The position numbers and the translations under genes were made by a program. The notes beneath the pieces were generated by a model that was not told the origin of the DNA, did no database searches, and was given only the letters and a program-made list of their open reading frames with translations. 64,000 bases of DNA from Aequorivita echinoideorum (GTDB lineage: Bacteria; Bacteroidota; Bacteroidia; Flavobacteriales; Flavobacteriaceae): the NCBI RefSeq assembly GCF_018476645.1, contig NZ_JAHCTB010000001.1, positions 711,201 to 775,200 on the forward strand, read 5' to 3'. This document shows, one piece after another, positions 25,394-34,585 of the stretch (positions are counted from its first letter, which is position 1; each line of letters starts with the position of its first letter).

Positions 25394-27739
25394 ATGAAAT
25401 TTTTTAGCGCAATTCTTTCAGCAGTTATAATCGTTGCACTGGTTTATTTGAGTTTTTTCTGCCTTATGCCAAATAACGGCAGTGATGCTGCTACGCCTAG
25501 TACCGAATTTTCAACGGAACGTGCTTTGGTACCATTGCAAACCATTTCATCCGCGCAACACTATATAGGTACGGAGGCACACGAAGGGGTTCGTCAATTT
25601 TTGGTTTCAGAATTTGAGAAAATGGGATTGGAAGTAGAGATCCAAGAAGATTTTGTACTTAACAATAAGTCTCGCAGCCTGGATAAGCCAAAAAATATTA
25701 TTGCCAGAATAAAAGGGAGCGGTACAGGAAAATCCCTTCTTCTGCTATCACATTACGATAGTGCGCTAACCCCTTCCTATGGTGCGAGTGATGCGGGAAG
25801 CGGTATTGTTACTATTCTTGAAAGCTTGCGGGCATATTTGGCGGGAGGCAATAAACCTATTAATGATATTATCATTCTGTTTACCGATGCAGAGGAAATA
25901 GGTTTGGACGGCGCCTATCTTTTTGTAACGGAACATCGCTGGGCAAAAAATGTGGGACTGGCATTGAATTTTGAAGCACGCGGAAGTGGCGGTCCCAGTA
26001 ATATGATTTTGGAAACGAATGGTGGAAATAAAAATTTAATCAACGCTTTCATAGAAGCAAATCCAGATTTTCCGGTTGCGTCTTCTTTGATGTATAGCGT
26101 TTATAAAATGCTCCCGAATGACACCGATAGCACAGTTTTGAGGGAAGAAGCAGATGTTGACGGTTTCTTTTTTGCTTTTATTGATGATCATTTTGATTAT
26201 CATACCGCAAATGACACGGTCGAAAATCTTGATATTAATACATTACAACATCAAGGGAGTTATTTATTGCCTCTTTTAAAATATTTTTCCAATGCAGATC
26301 TCTCCCAATTAAAATCTGCGGAAGATGATGTTTACGTCAATTTTCCTCTCGTTAAAATGATCAGTTATCCATTTTCGTGGATTTTACCAATGCTTATCAT
26401 CGCGATCATAATTTTTCTTTTTCTCATTTTTTATGGCTTCTTCAAAAGAAAGCTGGATCTTAAAATTGTAGGAAAAGGATTTGCTACTTTTTTGGGTGCC
26501 TTGCTTTTGTGTGGGTCACTGGGATTTTTTGGATGGAAACTTTTATTGAATATTTATCCGCATTATAACGAAATTTTACACGGCTTCAAATACAATGGTC
26601 ATAGTTACGTCGCTTTTTTCGTGCTCTTTTCTATTTCCATTTTATTCGCATTATATAAAAATTACGGAAGAAGGGATCAGATTGCTAGCTTGTTAGTGGC
26701 CCCCGTAACCTTTTGGTTAATTATAAACGCGCTGGTATTTTGGAAATTGAAAGGCGCAGCTTTTTTTATCATTCCCGTGTTTTTTTCGCTGATTGCATTA
26801 TTTCTATTGATACGCCAAGAAAAGCCAAATCTATTTGTAATGGTTTTTTTGGCAATTCCGGCAATTTTTCTCTTTTCTCCACTTATTCAGTTTTTTCCGG
26901 TGGGTCTAGGCTCTTCAATGGTGGTAATAAGTTCTGTTTTTACCGTGCTCTTATTTGGACTTTTACTACCGGTCTTCGGATTTTATAAATGGAAAAACAC
27001 CCTCGCAGCTCTTTGTTTTCTTTCTGCTGTTGGTTTTCTAATTAAAGCCCATATAACAAGTGATTTTTCTGAAAATAGACAAAAGCCGAACAGTTTAAAC
27101 TATTTTGAGGATAAGGATTCCAATCAAAGTTATTGGCTTACGTATGATGGGATTCTGGACAGTTGGACTCAAAATTATTTGGGTGAAAATCCGGAGGATG
27201 CAACTAAATTTATCAAGAATTTTTCCACGAGCAAATATAATTCTGGATATACCTTTGCCGCTCCGGCACCTTTTAAGAATCTGGAACATTTCGAAATTAT
27301 TTTAGAAAAGGACTCTGTAGGCACAGCGAATAAATACGCTGCTTTCACAATTTTTCCAAAGAAGAATAGCAACCAAATAGAACTCTATGTGCCGAAAAAT
27401 ATAGAATTCAAAAACTTGGAGTTTAATGGAAAACAAGCCGAATTCAGCAAACGGGAATCTAATTTATTGCTTCGCTACTATATTTCAGATAGCGATTCGC
27501 TTCATATTAATTATAGCATTTCTAAAGATATTCCCGTGGCATTCACAGTTTTTGAATCCTCATTCGATTTATTAAAAAACAGAAATTTCTCAATCCCCAA
27601 AAGACCAAAAAGTATGATGCCAAAGCCTTTTGTGGTGACAGATGCCGTAATTGCAAAACGAAGTTTTACGCCGGATACGCTTCAAAAAAAGAAAAGGGAT
27701 TCCATATTTATTTTATCTGAAATTCTTTCAACCCAATGA
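25394..27739 (+). CDS. M28 family zinc peptidase with C-terminal membrane domain
   Basis: 781 residues. An N-terminal membrane anchor (FFSAILSAVIIVALVYLSFF) is followed by an extracytoplasmic aminopeptidase-type M28 domain (about 40-310). Metal and catalytic residues are visible in order: LSHYDSAL (His/Asp), GASDAGSG (bridging Asp), FTDAEEIGLDG (general-base Glu pair), ALNFEARG, and DYHTANDTVENL (last His). Roughly eight transmembrane helices follow (about 330-570), then a beta-rich periplasmic tail. This membrane-anchored design is common in Bacteroidota and resembles eukaryotic ER metallopeptidase architecture. The stop overlaps the next gene by 4 bases (ATGA). Substrates are unknown, probably peptides. 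Confidence 0.92.
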   Translation: MKFFSAILSAVIIVALVYLSFFCLMPNNGSDAATPSTEFSTERALVPLQTISSAQHYIGTEAHEGVRQFLVSEFEKMGLEVEIQEDFVLNNKSRSLDKPKNIIARIKGSGTGKSLLLLSHYDSALTPSYGASDAGSGIVTILESLRAYLAGGNKPINDIIILFTDAEEIGLDGAYLFVTEHRWAKNVGLALNFEARGSGGPSNMILETNGGNKNLINAFIEANPDFPVASSLMYSVYKMLPNDTDSTVLREEADVDGFFFAFIDDHFDYHTANDTVENLDINTLQHQGSYLLPLLKYFSNADLSQLKSAEDDVYVNFPLVKMISYPFSWILPMLIIAIIIFLFLIFYGFFKRKLDLKIVGKGFATFLGALLLCGSLGFFGWKLLLNIYPHYNEILHGFKYNGHSYVAFFVLFSISILFALYKNYGRRDQIASLLVAPVTFWLIINALVFWKLKGAAFFIIPVFFSLIALFLLIRQEKPNLFVMVFLAIPAIFLFSPLIQFFPVGLGSSMVVISSVFTVLLFGLLLPVFGFYKWKNTLAALCFLSAVGFLIKAHITSDFSENRQKPNSLNYFEDKDSNQSYWLTYDGILDSWTQNYLGENPEDATKFIKNFSTSKYNSGYTFAAPAPFKNLEHFEIILEKDSVGTANKYAAFTIFPKKNSNQIELYVPKNIEFKNLEFNGKQAEFSKRESNLLLRYYISDSDSLHINYSISKDIPVAFTVFESSFDLLKNRNFSIPKRPKSMMPKPFVVTDAVIAKRSFTPDTLQKKKRDSIFILSEILSTQ

Positions 27740-28545
27740 TCAAAAATATTGCTATTGTAGGCTTGGGATGGCTCGGCCAGCCCTTGGCAGTGCGTCTTTC
27801 CACAATCGGTTACATCGTAATAGGTTCTGTCACCACCTTGGAAAAAGCCAAAACGCTCCAACAAAATGGAATCAATGCCTTCAAGCTTGAAATCTCTGAA
27901 AATGGAATTTCAGGTGAAATAAAAGTCCTCATGAAAAATACGGATTGCCTAATTATTATGGTTCCACCGGGACTTCGGAAAAACACGGGAGCAAATTATG
28001 TATTGAAAATGAAACACTTGCTAAAAGTAATCGAGGCTTCCGAAGAAAAAAAAGTAATTTTTATAAGCAGTACTTCCGTTTATGGCGATGCACAGGGGAA
28101 AGTTACCGAAAATGATGCGCCGAAACCGGAAACCAATGCCGGCCAACAATTATTGGAAGCGCAAAATTTATTTGCTGATTCAAAAAAAATTGAAACTGCC
28201 ATAGTGCGTTTCGGTGGTTTGTACGGTGGGAGCCGGGAACCTGCAAGGTTTCTGGCAGGAAGAAAAGATTTAAATGATGGAAATGCCCCGGTAAATTTGA
28301 TTCATAGAAAGGATTGCATCGCCATTATTGAAGAGATTTTGAAAAGGGAATCATTCGGTTATGTCTTTAATGCCGTAAATCCACAACATCCCAAAAAATC
28401 AGACTATTATATAATGAGAGCGAAAGCGTTGGGCCTGGAACCTCCCACTTTTTCCGAAGCCAACGAAGGTGAAACTTTTAAGCAAGTGGATTCGGAAAAC
28501 CTGCAAGAAATTTTAAAATATCAATTTACAAGTACTCTTGTTTAA
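27736..28545 (+). CDS. NAD(P)-binding SDR/epimerase family protein
   Basis: 269 residues. Rossmann motif at the N-terminus (IAIVGLGWLGQPLAVRL), then IIMVPPGLRKNTGANY, the active-site-like SSTSVYGD segment and VRFGGLYGGSREPARFLAGR, as in the YeeZ-like group of extended short-chain dehydrogenases. The usual YxxxK pair is not evident: after the SSTSVYG strand the region reads NAGQQLLEAQN, so it may bind a nucleotide or sugar without classic catalysis. It is translationally coupled to the peptidase gene. A bidirectional terminator follows. Confidence 0.82.
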   Translation: MIKNIAIVGLGWLGQPLAVRLSTIGYIVIGSVTTLEKAKTLQQNGINAFKLEISENGISGEIKVLMKNTDCLIIMVPPGLRKNTGANYVLKMKHLLKVIEASEEKKVIFISSTSVYGDAQGKVTENDAPKPETNAGQQLLEAQNLFADSKKIETAIVRFGGLYGGSREPARFLAGRKDLNDGNAPVNLIHRKDCIAIIEEILKRESFGYVFNAVNPQHPKKSDYYIMRAKALGLEPPTFSEANEGETFKQVDSENLQEILKYQFTSTLV

Positions 28546-28550
28546 ATAAA

Positions 28551-28577
28551 AAAAGGAGCCCAATAAAGGCTCCTTTT
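28551..28577. terminator. Bidirectional terminator between convergent genes
   Basis: AAAAGGAGCC (28551-28560), 7-base loop, GGCTCCTTTT (28568-28577), with A-run before and T-run after. It separates the SDR gene and the M13 peptidase gene, which converge. Confidence 0.85.
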
Positions 28578-28598
28578 TCAATCAATAATTTTATTAAA

Positions 28599-30665
28599 TT
28601 ACCAAATGCGCACGCGATCTTCGGGAGCCAAATACATTGGGTCTCCTTCTTTTATATCAAAGGCTTCGTAAAAAGCATCCACATTTTGTAATGGTTGCGT
28701 TGCTCTATAGCGGCCCGGCGAATGTGGATCCGTTTTTACCTGGTTGCGCAAGGCTTCTTCGCGGGCTTTGGTTCTCCAAACGGTTGCCCAACTCATAAAG
28801 AAACGTTGCTCTGGAGTGAACCCGTCAATGTTTTCAGGTCTTCCATTTTCTTTGTAAAAACGTTGCAAACCATCGTAAGCTGCAAGAACGCCGCCAAGGT
28901 CACCAATGTTTTCACCCAAGGTAAATTTTCCATTGATATAAACGCTGTCCAAAACGGCAACATTGCTGTATTGGTCTGCCAATTTATTTCCACGGGCGGT
29001 GAAATTTTCAAGGTCTTTTTCGGTCCACCAGTTTACTAGATTTCCATTGGCATCAAAACGGGCGCCGCTGTCATCAAACGCGTGCGATATTTCGTGACCT
29101 ATCACGGCTCCCATTCCGCCATAATTTACAGCTTCATCTGCTTTGTAATCATAAAACGGTGGCTGAAGAATTGCAGCTGGGAAAACAATTTCATTGTTGA
29201 ACGGATTGAAATATGCATTTACCGTTTGCGGGCTCATTCCCCATTCGGTGCGGTCCACGGGCTCATCAATTCTGTCAAGATTATCCTTTTTGTTCCATTT
29301 TTGAACAGCAACCATATTGTCGTAGAAAGTATTTCCTGGTTTTACTTCCATAGCGCTGTAATCTTTCCATTTGTCTGGGTAACCAATTTTAACGGTGAAT
29401 TTATCCAGCTTTTCGATAGCTTTCGTTTTGGTACTATCAGTCATCCAGTCCAGTGCTTGAATTCTGTCTTTATAGGCTGCAATTACGTTTGCAATCATTT
29501 TTTCAGCCTTTTCTTTTGCTTCCGGAGGAAACATTTCATCAACATACAGTTTTCCAAGCGCTTCGCCCACACTTCCGTTCACGGTTTCCAGCGCGCGCTC
29601 ATCTGCAGGCTTCTGTTTTTTGGAACCATTCAACGTTGCGCTGTAAAAATCCCAGTTCGCTTTTTCCATTTCTGGAGTGAGCATGCCGGCGGCATCATTT
29701 AGTGTAGACCAGCGAAGCACTGTTTTCCAGGTTTCCACATCATTCTTAGCTAAAATATTCTGAACCGTCTCCATATACTTTGGCTGCATTACAAAAATGG
29801 TATCCGGAATTTTTTTGATGTCAAGATTTTTCAAAACCTGTTCCCACTGGAAGGCAGGAACCATTTTTTGAACCTCGGCAAGCGTTCTTGGATTATTGAA
29901 ATTTCTGAAATCACGGCTAGCAACTTTATCCAGTCGGGGGGTAGCAAGCTTGGTTTCAAAATCCAAAATTGTTTTTGCCTGGGTACGTGCAGATTCTTCC
30001 GAATCTCCCAAAAACTGAAGCATTCGTGTAATATGGTCTACATACTGCTCACGAATTTTTACAGAGGCAGGATCTGTATTTGTGTAAAAATCACGGTCCG
30101 GCAATCCAAGTCCGCCCGGTGCAAGATAAGCCGAATTCATTGAGCTGTCATTGGGATTTGAAGTTGCGAAGAGCCCAAAGAATGGCTGTGAAATGGTTAC
30201 TGAATTTTCAGAAATTACCTTTTGCAAATCTGCCGCGGTTTTAATGGAAGCAATTTTGTCAAGCTCAGGCTGTAGCGGTGCAATTCCTGCTTTTTCTCTG
30301 GCAACGGTATCAAGCTCAGATTCGTAGATCATTATTGCTTTTGCTTGGTCTGTATTTTCTCCGTATTTATCGCTCTTTTTTGCGCGGTCAAGAATATCCA
30401 GCACATTGGCCGCGGTTTGTTTGCGTAGAATTGTAAATCCACCCCAGCTGGTCTGATCGTCTGGAATTTCATTATTCTTCATCCAGTTTCCGTTTACGTA
30501 ATTGTAGAAATCTACTTTTGGGCTTACGGTGGTGTCCATATTTGCCAAAATAATTCCGTGTGGTTCGGTATCCGCTTTTGCAACTTCGGTTTTTTCCTTG
30601 CAGGCCATAACTGAAACAGCAAGCGCAGCCGTTGCAAGCATTGGTTTTAGAAAATTGTTTTTCAT
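28599..30665 (-). CDS. M13 family metallopeptidase (neprilysin/PepO-like) lipoprotein
   Basis: About 688 residues from the ATG at 30665 (MKNNFLKPMLATAALAVSVM, lipobox Cys next after Ala); a longer frame with ATG at 30680 or 30704 exists. M13 zinc endopeptidases cleave short peptides outside the cytoplasm. Features: N-terminal M13 domain beginning VDFYNYVNGNWMKNNEIPDD, the zinc site HEISHAFDDSGARFD (HExxH), the third ligand region LGENIGDLGGVLAAYDGL, the substrate-binding NAYFNPFNNEIVFPAAIL, and the C-terminal RVRIW. Full length for the family, intact. It is likely a periplasmic or outer-membrane-anchored peptide scavenger. Confidence 0.95.
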   Translation of the reverse strand: MKNNFLKPMLATAALAVSVMACKEKTEVAKADTEPHGIILANMDTTVSPKVDFYNYVNGNWMKNNEIPDDQTSWGGFTILRKQTAANVLDILDRAKKSDKYGENTDQAKAIMIYESELDTVAREKAGIAPLQPELDKIASIKTAADLQKVISENSVTISQPFFGLFATSNPNDSSMNSAYLAPGGLGLPDRDFYTNTDPASVKIREQYVDHITRMLQFLGDSEESARTQAKTILDFETKLATPRLDKVASRDFRNFNNPRTLAEVQKMVPAFQWEQVLKNLDIKKIPDTIFVMQPKYMETVQNILAKNDVETWKTVLRWSTLNDAAGMLTPEMEKANWDFYSATLNGSKKQKPADERALETVNGSVGEALGKLYVDEMFPPEAKEKAEKMIANVIAAYKDRIQALDWMTDSTKTKAIEKLDKFTVKIGYPDKWKDYSAMEVKPGNTFYDNMVAVQKWNKKDNLDRIDEPVDRTEWGMSPQTVNAYFNPFNNEIVFPAAILQPPFYDYKADEAVNYGGMGAVIGHEISHAFDDSGARFDANGNLVNWWTEKDLENFTARGNKLADQYSNVAVLDSVYINGKFTLGENIGDLGGVLAAYDGLQRFYKENGRPENIDGFTPEQRFFMSWATVWRTKAREEALRNQVKTDPHSPGRYRATQPLQNVDAFYEAFDIKEGDPMYLAPEDRVRIW

Positions 30666-30741
30666 TGGATTATATTTCATTTTATCTATTTGGGTAATGT
30701 TCAATTGTATATTAGTTGTGAAAAATCTAAAAAGTTACAAA

Positions 30742-31326
30742 TCATCTGTTTTTATTATCCTGAAGCTCAAGTCTGTAAATGGAATCCGAAAATTGCTTCT
30801 GTTTTTTTAGTTCATTTTCCTCATCTTCCCTTCGTTCATAATCTATCATTTGCTTTCGGAATTTTTCATTCAACTGAATGACGAAATTTTCTACCGAAGT
30901 ATTGAATTCCAAAATGGAATTTTGCACCTGCGCCGAATCTATTCTGGACTCATGCGCGACTTGGTATAACAGGCTGGTACGTGTTTTTATTACTTTTAGC
31001 CTACTTTGTATAAAATTAGTGTTTAACGTATCCGGAATCATTTTTATTACCGAATCTGCATATTCCTGCAACCTTTCAGAACGATTTTTCAGCGCTTCAA
31101 AATTACTGCCGTTTACATTATTTGCTTCCGCAAGCAGGTCTTCAAGTCCTCCCCATTTCAGCATTTCCTCCCGCGCTGGGGCAGAGAGTTGGGGCAGGGA
31201 AAAGTTTTTTTCACCAAAAACAATGGAAAAATCTGGTGATGTATCCTCGGGCAAGGTTTGCTGGCTGTTGTTTCTGCAGGAATAAAGCAGAAATAAACAA
31301 AGGAATAGTGGAAATAAAAACTTCAT
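30742..31326 (-). CDS. Lipoprotein with coiled-coil region, unknown function
   Basis: About 194 residues from the ATG at 31326, which gives a lipoprotein signal (MKFLFPLFLCLFLLYSC). The mature part starts with a short variable stretch and continues with helices that look like coiled coil (ALKNRSERLQEYADSVIKMI; QLNEKFRKQMIDYERREDEE). No domain recognised. The gene stands alone between the M13 peptidase and tdh, with a separate transcription unit likely. A longer ORF upstream to 31374 would hide the signal peptide. Confidence 0.72.
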   Translation of the reverse strand: MKFLFPLFLCLFLLYSCRNNSQQTLPEDTSPDFSIVFGEKNFSLPQLSAPAREEMLKWGGLEDLLAEANNVNGSNFEALKNRSERLQEYADSVIKMIPDTLNTNFIQSRLKVIKTRTSLLYQVAHESRIDSAQVQNSILEFNTSVENFVIQLNEKFRKQMIDYERREDEENELKKQKQFSDSIYRLELQDNKNR

Positions 31327-31439
31327 ATTTAATATAAGAGCACAAATATACTTGATATAAAGAATATGGTACATTATTTTTTGATGTGAAAAAGCCTTTG
31401 GAATGGCTATATTTACACTCGATTATTTCAAAAATTATT

Positions 31440-32375
31440 ATGAAAAAGAGAATTCTCATCATTGGAGCTTGCGGACAGATAGGCACGGAGTTAACGGCGT
31501 ATTTAAGAAGTATTCACGGAAATCACAAGGTTATAGCAAGCGATATTCGTGAAGGAGATGCTGCTATGATGCAATCCGGACCTTTTGAGGTATTGGACGC
31601 AATGGATTACGATGCGGTTGAAGAGGTGGTAATTCGCCATGAGATAACCGATGTATATTTAATGGCCGCCATGCTATCCGCAACCGCTGAGAAATTCCCA
31701 ATGAAAGGATGGAACCTAAATATGGATTCCCTTTTTCACGTGCTCAATTTAGCAAAGGACAAAAAAGTAGATAAGGTTTTTTGGCCTTCCAGCATCGCGG
31801 TATTTGGTCCATCAACCCCCAAAACCGATACGCCCCAGCGCACAGTGATGGAGCCAACAACCGTTTATGGAATCAGCAAACAAACAGGAGAGCGCTGGTG
31901 CGAATATTATTATAATCGATACGGTGTGGACGTGCGCAGTATACGTTATCCGGGATTGATTAGTTACAAAACATTGCCCGGCGGTGGTACAACAGATTAT
32001 GCCGTGGATATTTATCATAAAGCGCTTAAACACAAAAAATATATTTGTTTTCTGAATAGTGAAACCACGCTTCCTATGATGTTTATGGACGATGCCATTA
32101 AAGCGACCGTTGGGATTATGGATGCGCCAAAAGAAAATATCAAAATAAGATGCTCATACAATCTTGCCTCTATGAGTTTCAACCCTGAGGAAATTGCCGA
32201 AAGTATAAAAAAACATATACCTGAATTCCAAATAAGCTATGAGCCGGATTTTCGGCAGGCAATAGCAGATAGTTGGCCACAAAGTATTGATGACAGCGAA
32301 GCGCAAAGAGATTGGGGTTGGAAAAGTGAATTTACACTGGATGAAATGACCAAAACAATGCTCGATAATTTATAG
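31440..32375 (+). CDS. tdh: L-threonine 3-dehydrogenase, short-chain (epimerase-like) type
   Basis: 311 residues from the ATG at 31440. The flavobacterial/Bacteroidota and animal-type TDH oxidises L-threonine with NAD+ to 2-amino-3-oxobutyrate, which is then split to glycine and acetyl-CoA. The sequence matches this family closely: IIGACGQIGTELTAYL (NAD site), VYLMAAMLSATAEKFPMKGW, VFWPSSIAVFGPSTPKTDT, the catalytic YGISKQTGERW (Tyr-x-x-x-Lys), YPGLISYKTLPGGGTTDYAV, PDFRQAIADSWPQSIDDSEA. The related sugar epimerases lack the last two blocks. A partner ligase (kbl) is not in this window. Confidence 0.93.
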   Translation: MKKRILIIGACGQIGTELTAYLRSIHGNHKVIASDIREGDAAMMQSGPFEVLDAMDYDAVEEVVIRHEITDVYLMAAMLSATAEKFPMKGWNLNMDSLFHVLNLAKDKKVDKVFWPSSIAVFGPSTPKTDTPQRTVMEPTTVYGISKQTGERWCEYYYNRYGVDVRSIRYPGLISYKTLPGGGTTDYAVDIYHKALKHKKYICFLNSETTLPMMFMDDAIKATVGIMDAPKENIKIRCSYNLASMSFNPEEIAESIKKHIPEFQISYEPDFRQAIADSWPQSIDDSEAQRDWGWKSEFTLDEMTKTMLDNL

Positions 32376-32389
32376 TCGAATAAATTTTT

Positions 32390-33271
32390 TTATTCGTTCT
32401 TTTCCTCTTCAAATTCAACTTCGAGGATAGTTGCAGTGCCATTTTTACCTTCGTTTGAAATAAAAATAGCTCCCTCGGCACCAAAGTCAATACCTTCTGG
32501 TTGCGGAAAGGCTTCAGCATCCAGCGGATGCAATTCTATAGGTTTTCCAGTAGCATCTGTAATCAAGAGTCTGGCGGGATTGCTTTGCAAAATGTAGATA
32601 TTGTTTGTGGTAGGGTGTACAGCAATATCTGAAGGATAAAAGGAAGGGTCAATTTCATCGTCATCGTCCGCATCCTTACTTTGAAATATTGGGTCATTTA
32701 ATGAAATACGAATTATGGGGTTGGTTTCTACGGCTTTATTTTCCAGATTAAAAGCATAGATGCCTTTATGGCCGTCATCTTCGGGACCTTTGTTCTTTGT
32801 AATCAAAAGAAGCCTATTGTTTTTCTTGTCCAGCGTCAATGATTCCATATTATTTTTTCCGGTAAAAGCAGTCTTATGTTGTGTTACGCTGAAATTTGGA
32901 TTTAGATAATTGGCAACTTCAAAAAGAACACCATCGCTTCGTAGCACATAGGCCGTACTGTCTACAATGGACAATGCTTCGTAATCGCCAGGCTTTCCGA
33001 AATTTATCTGCTTTTCAACCAAAGAGGTTGAGAGATTATATATAAAGATAATTCCCTCCTCATCCTGAACGCAGGCAATATTGTTCTCATCAACAACTGA
33101 AATTCCGGAGATTTCATCTAGCGGCACCGGCATATTCCACTTTCTGCTAATTACGTAGCTTACTTCTTCTAGTCGGGGATTTAGCGCGGGGTTTTCAAAC
33201 ATATACCACATTACCCCTACAAATGCCAAGACTCCCACAATTATTGCCGCTGCTATCCCGTTTTCTTTCAT
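32390..33271 (-). CDS. SdiA-regulated-like (YjiK family) beta-propeller, membrane-anchored
   Basis: 293 residues. One N-terminal membrane anchor (AAAIIVGVLAFVGVMWYMF), then a beta-propeller-like domain with the SdiA-regulated/YjiK pattern: LDEISGISVVDENNIACVQD, KPGDYEALSIVDSTAYVLRS, NMESLTLDKKNNRLLLITKN, PSDIAVHPTTNNIYILQSN, PQPEGIDFGAEGAIFISNEG. Each block is one propeller blade. The acidic stretch DADDDDEIDPS may bind calcium. Function of this family is not defined, although esterase or phytase-like activity has been suggested for similar folds. The gene converges on tdh. Confidence 0.85.
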   Translation of the reverse strand: MKENGIAAAIIVGVLAFVGVMWYMFENPALNPRLEEVSYVISRKWNMPVPLDEISGISVVDENNIACVQDEEGIIFIYNLSTSLVEKQINFGKPGDYEALSIVDSTAYVLRSDGVLFEVANYLNPNFSVTQHKTAFTGKNNMESLTLDKKNNRLLLITKNKGPEDDGHKGIYAFNLENKAVETNPIIRISLNDPIFQSKDADDDDEIDPSFYPSDIAVHPTTNNIYILQSNPARLLITDATGKPIELHPLDAEAFPQPEGIDFGAEGAIFISNEGKNGTATILEVEFEEEKNE

Positions 33272-33397
33272 TATTAGTTAAACTATTTTAAGTTGAAAAG
33301 ATGGATAAAATAAAGGAAAATATACGTTTCTTTACTTAAAATTTTTATAAAAAGCGAAAGATTGGATTTTGGGTTCACACAATTGCGATGAATTTAT

Positions 33398-33516
33398 TGT
33401 AGCCTCACCAACCGCGAGGCTTAGGGGGAAGGTGGAATCTGGGTCTATGGGACTTTGTAGCCTCACCAGCCCTGAGGCTTCGGGGGAACGTGGGATCTGG
33501 GTCTATGGAATTTTGT
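33398..33516. repeat. 58-base tandem direct repeat rooted in the tRNA-Arg 3' end
   Basis: The motif TGTAGCCTCACCA begins at 33398, 33456 and 33514, exactly 58 bases apart. The third copy is the 3' end of tRNA-Arg itself. Between them the 58-base units are nearly identical (shared CCCCCKAAGCCTC and CCATAGACCCAGA on the minus strand). Each unit carries an AGCCTC/GAGGCT inverted repeat (33401-33421 and 33459-33479), so the RNA can fold. On the minus strand the repeats lie directly downstream of the tRNA. Confidence 0.85.
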
Positions 33517-33587
33517 AGCCTCACCAAGAATCGAACTTGGATCTAAAGTTTAGGAAACTTCTATTCTATCCATTGAACTATGAGGCC
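33516..33587 (-). tRNA. tRNA-Arg(CCU)
   Basis: Minus-strand cloverleaf: acceptor GGCCTCA/TGAGGCT, T8-A9, D-arm GTTC-AATGGATA-GAAT, anticodon arm GAAGT-TTCCTAA-ACTTT (anticodon CCT), variable loop, T-arm CCAAG-TTCGATT-CTTGG, discriminator A; CCA not encoded. Anticodon CCU reads AGG. It is preceded on the strand by tRNA-Asn with a terminator hairpin between, and followed by two 58-base repeats that begin with its own last bases. Confidence 0.92.
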
Positions 33588-33592
33588 CAAAC

Positions 33593-33623
33593 AAAAAATC
33601 CCAACAGAAATGTTGGGATTTTT
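33593..33623 (-). terminator. Terminator between tRNA-Asn and tRNA-Arg
   Basis: ATCCCAACA (33598-33606), loop GAAA, TGTTGGGAT (33611-33619), with A-run and T-run flanks. On the minus strand it follows tRNA-Asn directly. Confidence 0.8.
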
Positions 33624-33624
33624 G

Positions 33625-33698
33625 CTCCTCCTCTTGGGCTCGAACCAAGGACCCTCTGATTAACAGTCAGATGCTCTAACCAACTGAGCTAAGGAGGA
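33625..33698 (-). tRNA. tRNA-Asn(GUU)
   Basis: Minus-strand 74-base cloverleaf: acceptor TCCTCCT/AGGAGGA, D-arm AGCTCAGTTGGTTAGAGC region, anticodon arm with CTGTTAA loop (anticodon GTT), T-arm CTTGG-TTCGAGC-CCAAG, discriminator G; no encoded CCA. A standard tRNA gene with every stem paired. Confidence 0.95.
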
Positions 33699-33850
33699 AT
33701 ATTTCTTTTTATTACACCATCCCGAAGGCTGTTTGTAATGCTAAATATATGGCTTTTCTCATTTAGCGGTTGCAAATATACCTATTTTTTAATTCCATCA
33801 AAATAAAAAATAGAACTTTCTGAAAATTTTGAAATCTTTTCTGCCAATGC

Positions 33851-34585
33851 TTATTCCAAATCTTTCAATCGTTGTAGCAACGAAACACTTTCCGAAGTAT
33901 TTATGTGTTCCAAAATTGTCTTTGCCTCGCTTATTTTTCCATCGTTAATTTTACTCAAAGCCAAATAGTATCGGGCATCGTCGTTGAAGATGCTGTTTTT
34001 TTTAATGGTTACATTTTCCAAGAAACCAGATGCTTGGCTCGAGTTACCCTTTGCCAGATACGCCACGCCTACAAAATAATTCAAAGTATCACTTTCTTTA
34101 TTTTTTTGAAGAAGCGGTTGCCATTTTTCTAAAGCCTCATCATATTTTTTTCTTTTGTAATCTACCATTCCTTCATAGAAAACATAATCTTCTGAAGGGC
34201 CCATTGTAGTGGGTAGGCCAGGGTCCGGTCTAAAATTTTCAGCAAATACGGACTGTGGTGTTTCATTTTGAAAAAAAAGCGCCCAACTTGTGACTCCAAT
34301 AATTACAAGGATGGCAGCCGCTGCGGCAAACCAAAACGAGCGATTTTTTGTTGAATTTTCCGTATACATTTCACGATGGAAAACGTCAAGAGAATCACGC
34401 AAAAAATATTCCTCCGCGCCATCTGTAATAGCTTTCTGTTCTTCAACCGCCGCTTTCAAAATAGTATCGCTCTCCAATCTTTTCTCGAACGCATCAAGCT
34501 GGTTTGCTGGCAATTCTCCGCGCAGATATTGATCAATTTGATCTTGAATAAGCTGCGCTCTGTGTTTGTTTTTATCGGTTTCCAT
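33851..34585 (-). CDS. Membrane-anchored TPR protein, probable anti-sigma partner
   Basis: 244 residues. The N-terminal 90 residues (IDQYLRGELPANQLDAFEKR) resemble the cytoplasmic zinc-free anti-sigma helper domains of Bacteroidota. One transmembrane segment follows at about 100-118 (FWFAAAAAILVIIGVTSWAL), and the periplasmic part is made of TPR-like repeats (YKRKKYDEALEKWQPLLQKN; VGVAYLAKGNSSQASGFLEN). It overlaps the ECF sigma gene by 14 bases, so a sigma/anti-sigma pair is a reasonable inference. No enzymatic motif is present. Confidence 0.75.
   Translation of the reverse strand: METDKNKHRAQLIQDQIDQYLRGELPANQLDAFEKRLESDTILKAAVEEQKAITDGAEEYFLRDSLDVFHREMYTENSTKNRSFWFAAAAAILVIIGVTSWALFFQNETPQSVFAENFRPDPGLPTTMGPSEDYVFYEGMVDYKRKKYDEALEKWQPLLQKNKESDTLNYFVGVAYLAKGNSSQASGFLENVTIKKNSIFNDDARYYLALSKINDGKISEAKTILEHINTSESVSLLQRLKDLE

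Noticed and set aside
33398..33516. CRISPR-like repeat
   Set aside because: Units are contiguous 58-base tandem copies with no unique spacers and they begin with the tRNA-Arg tail.
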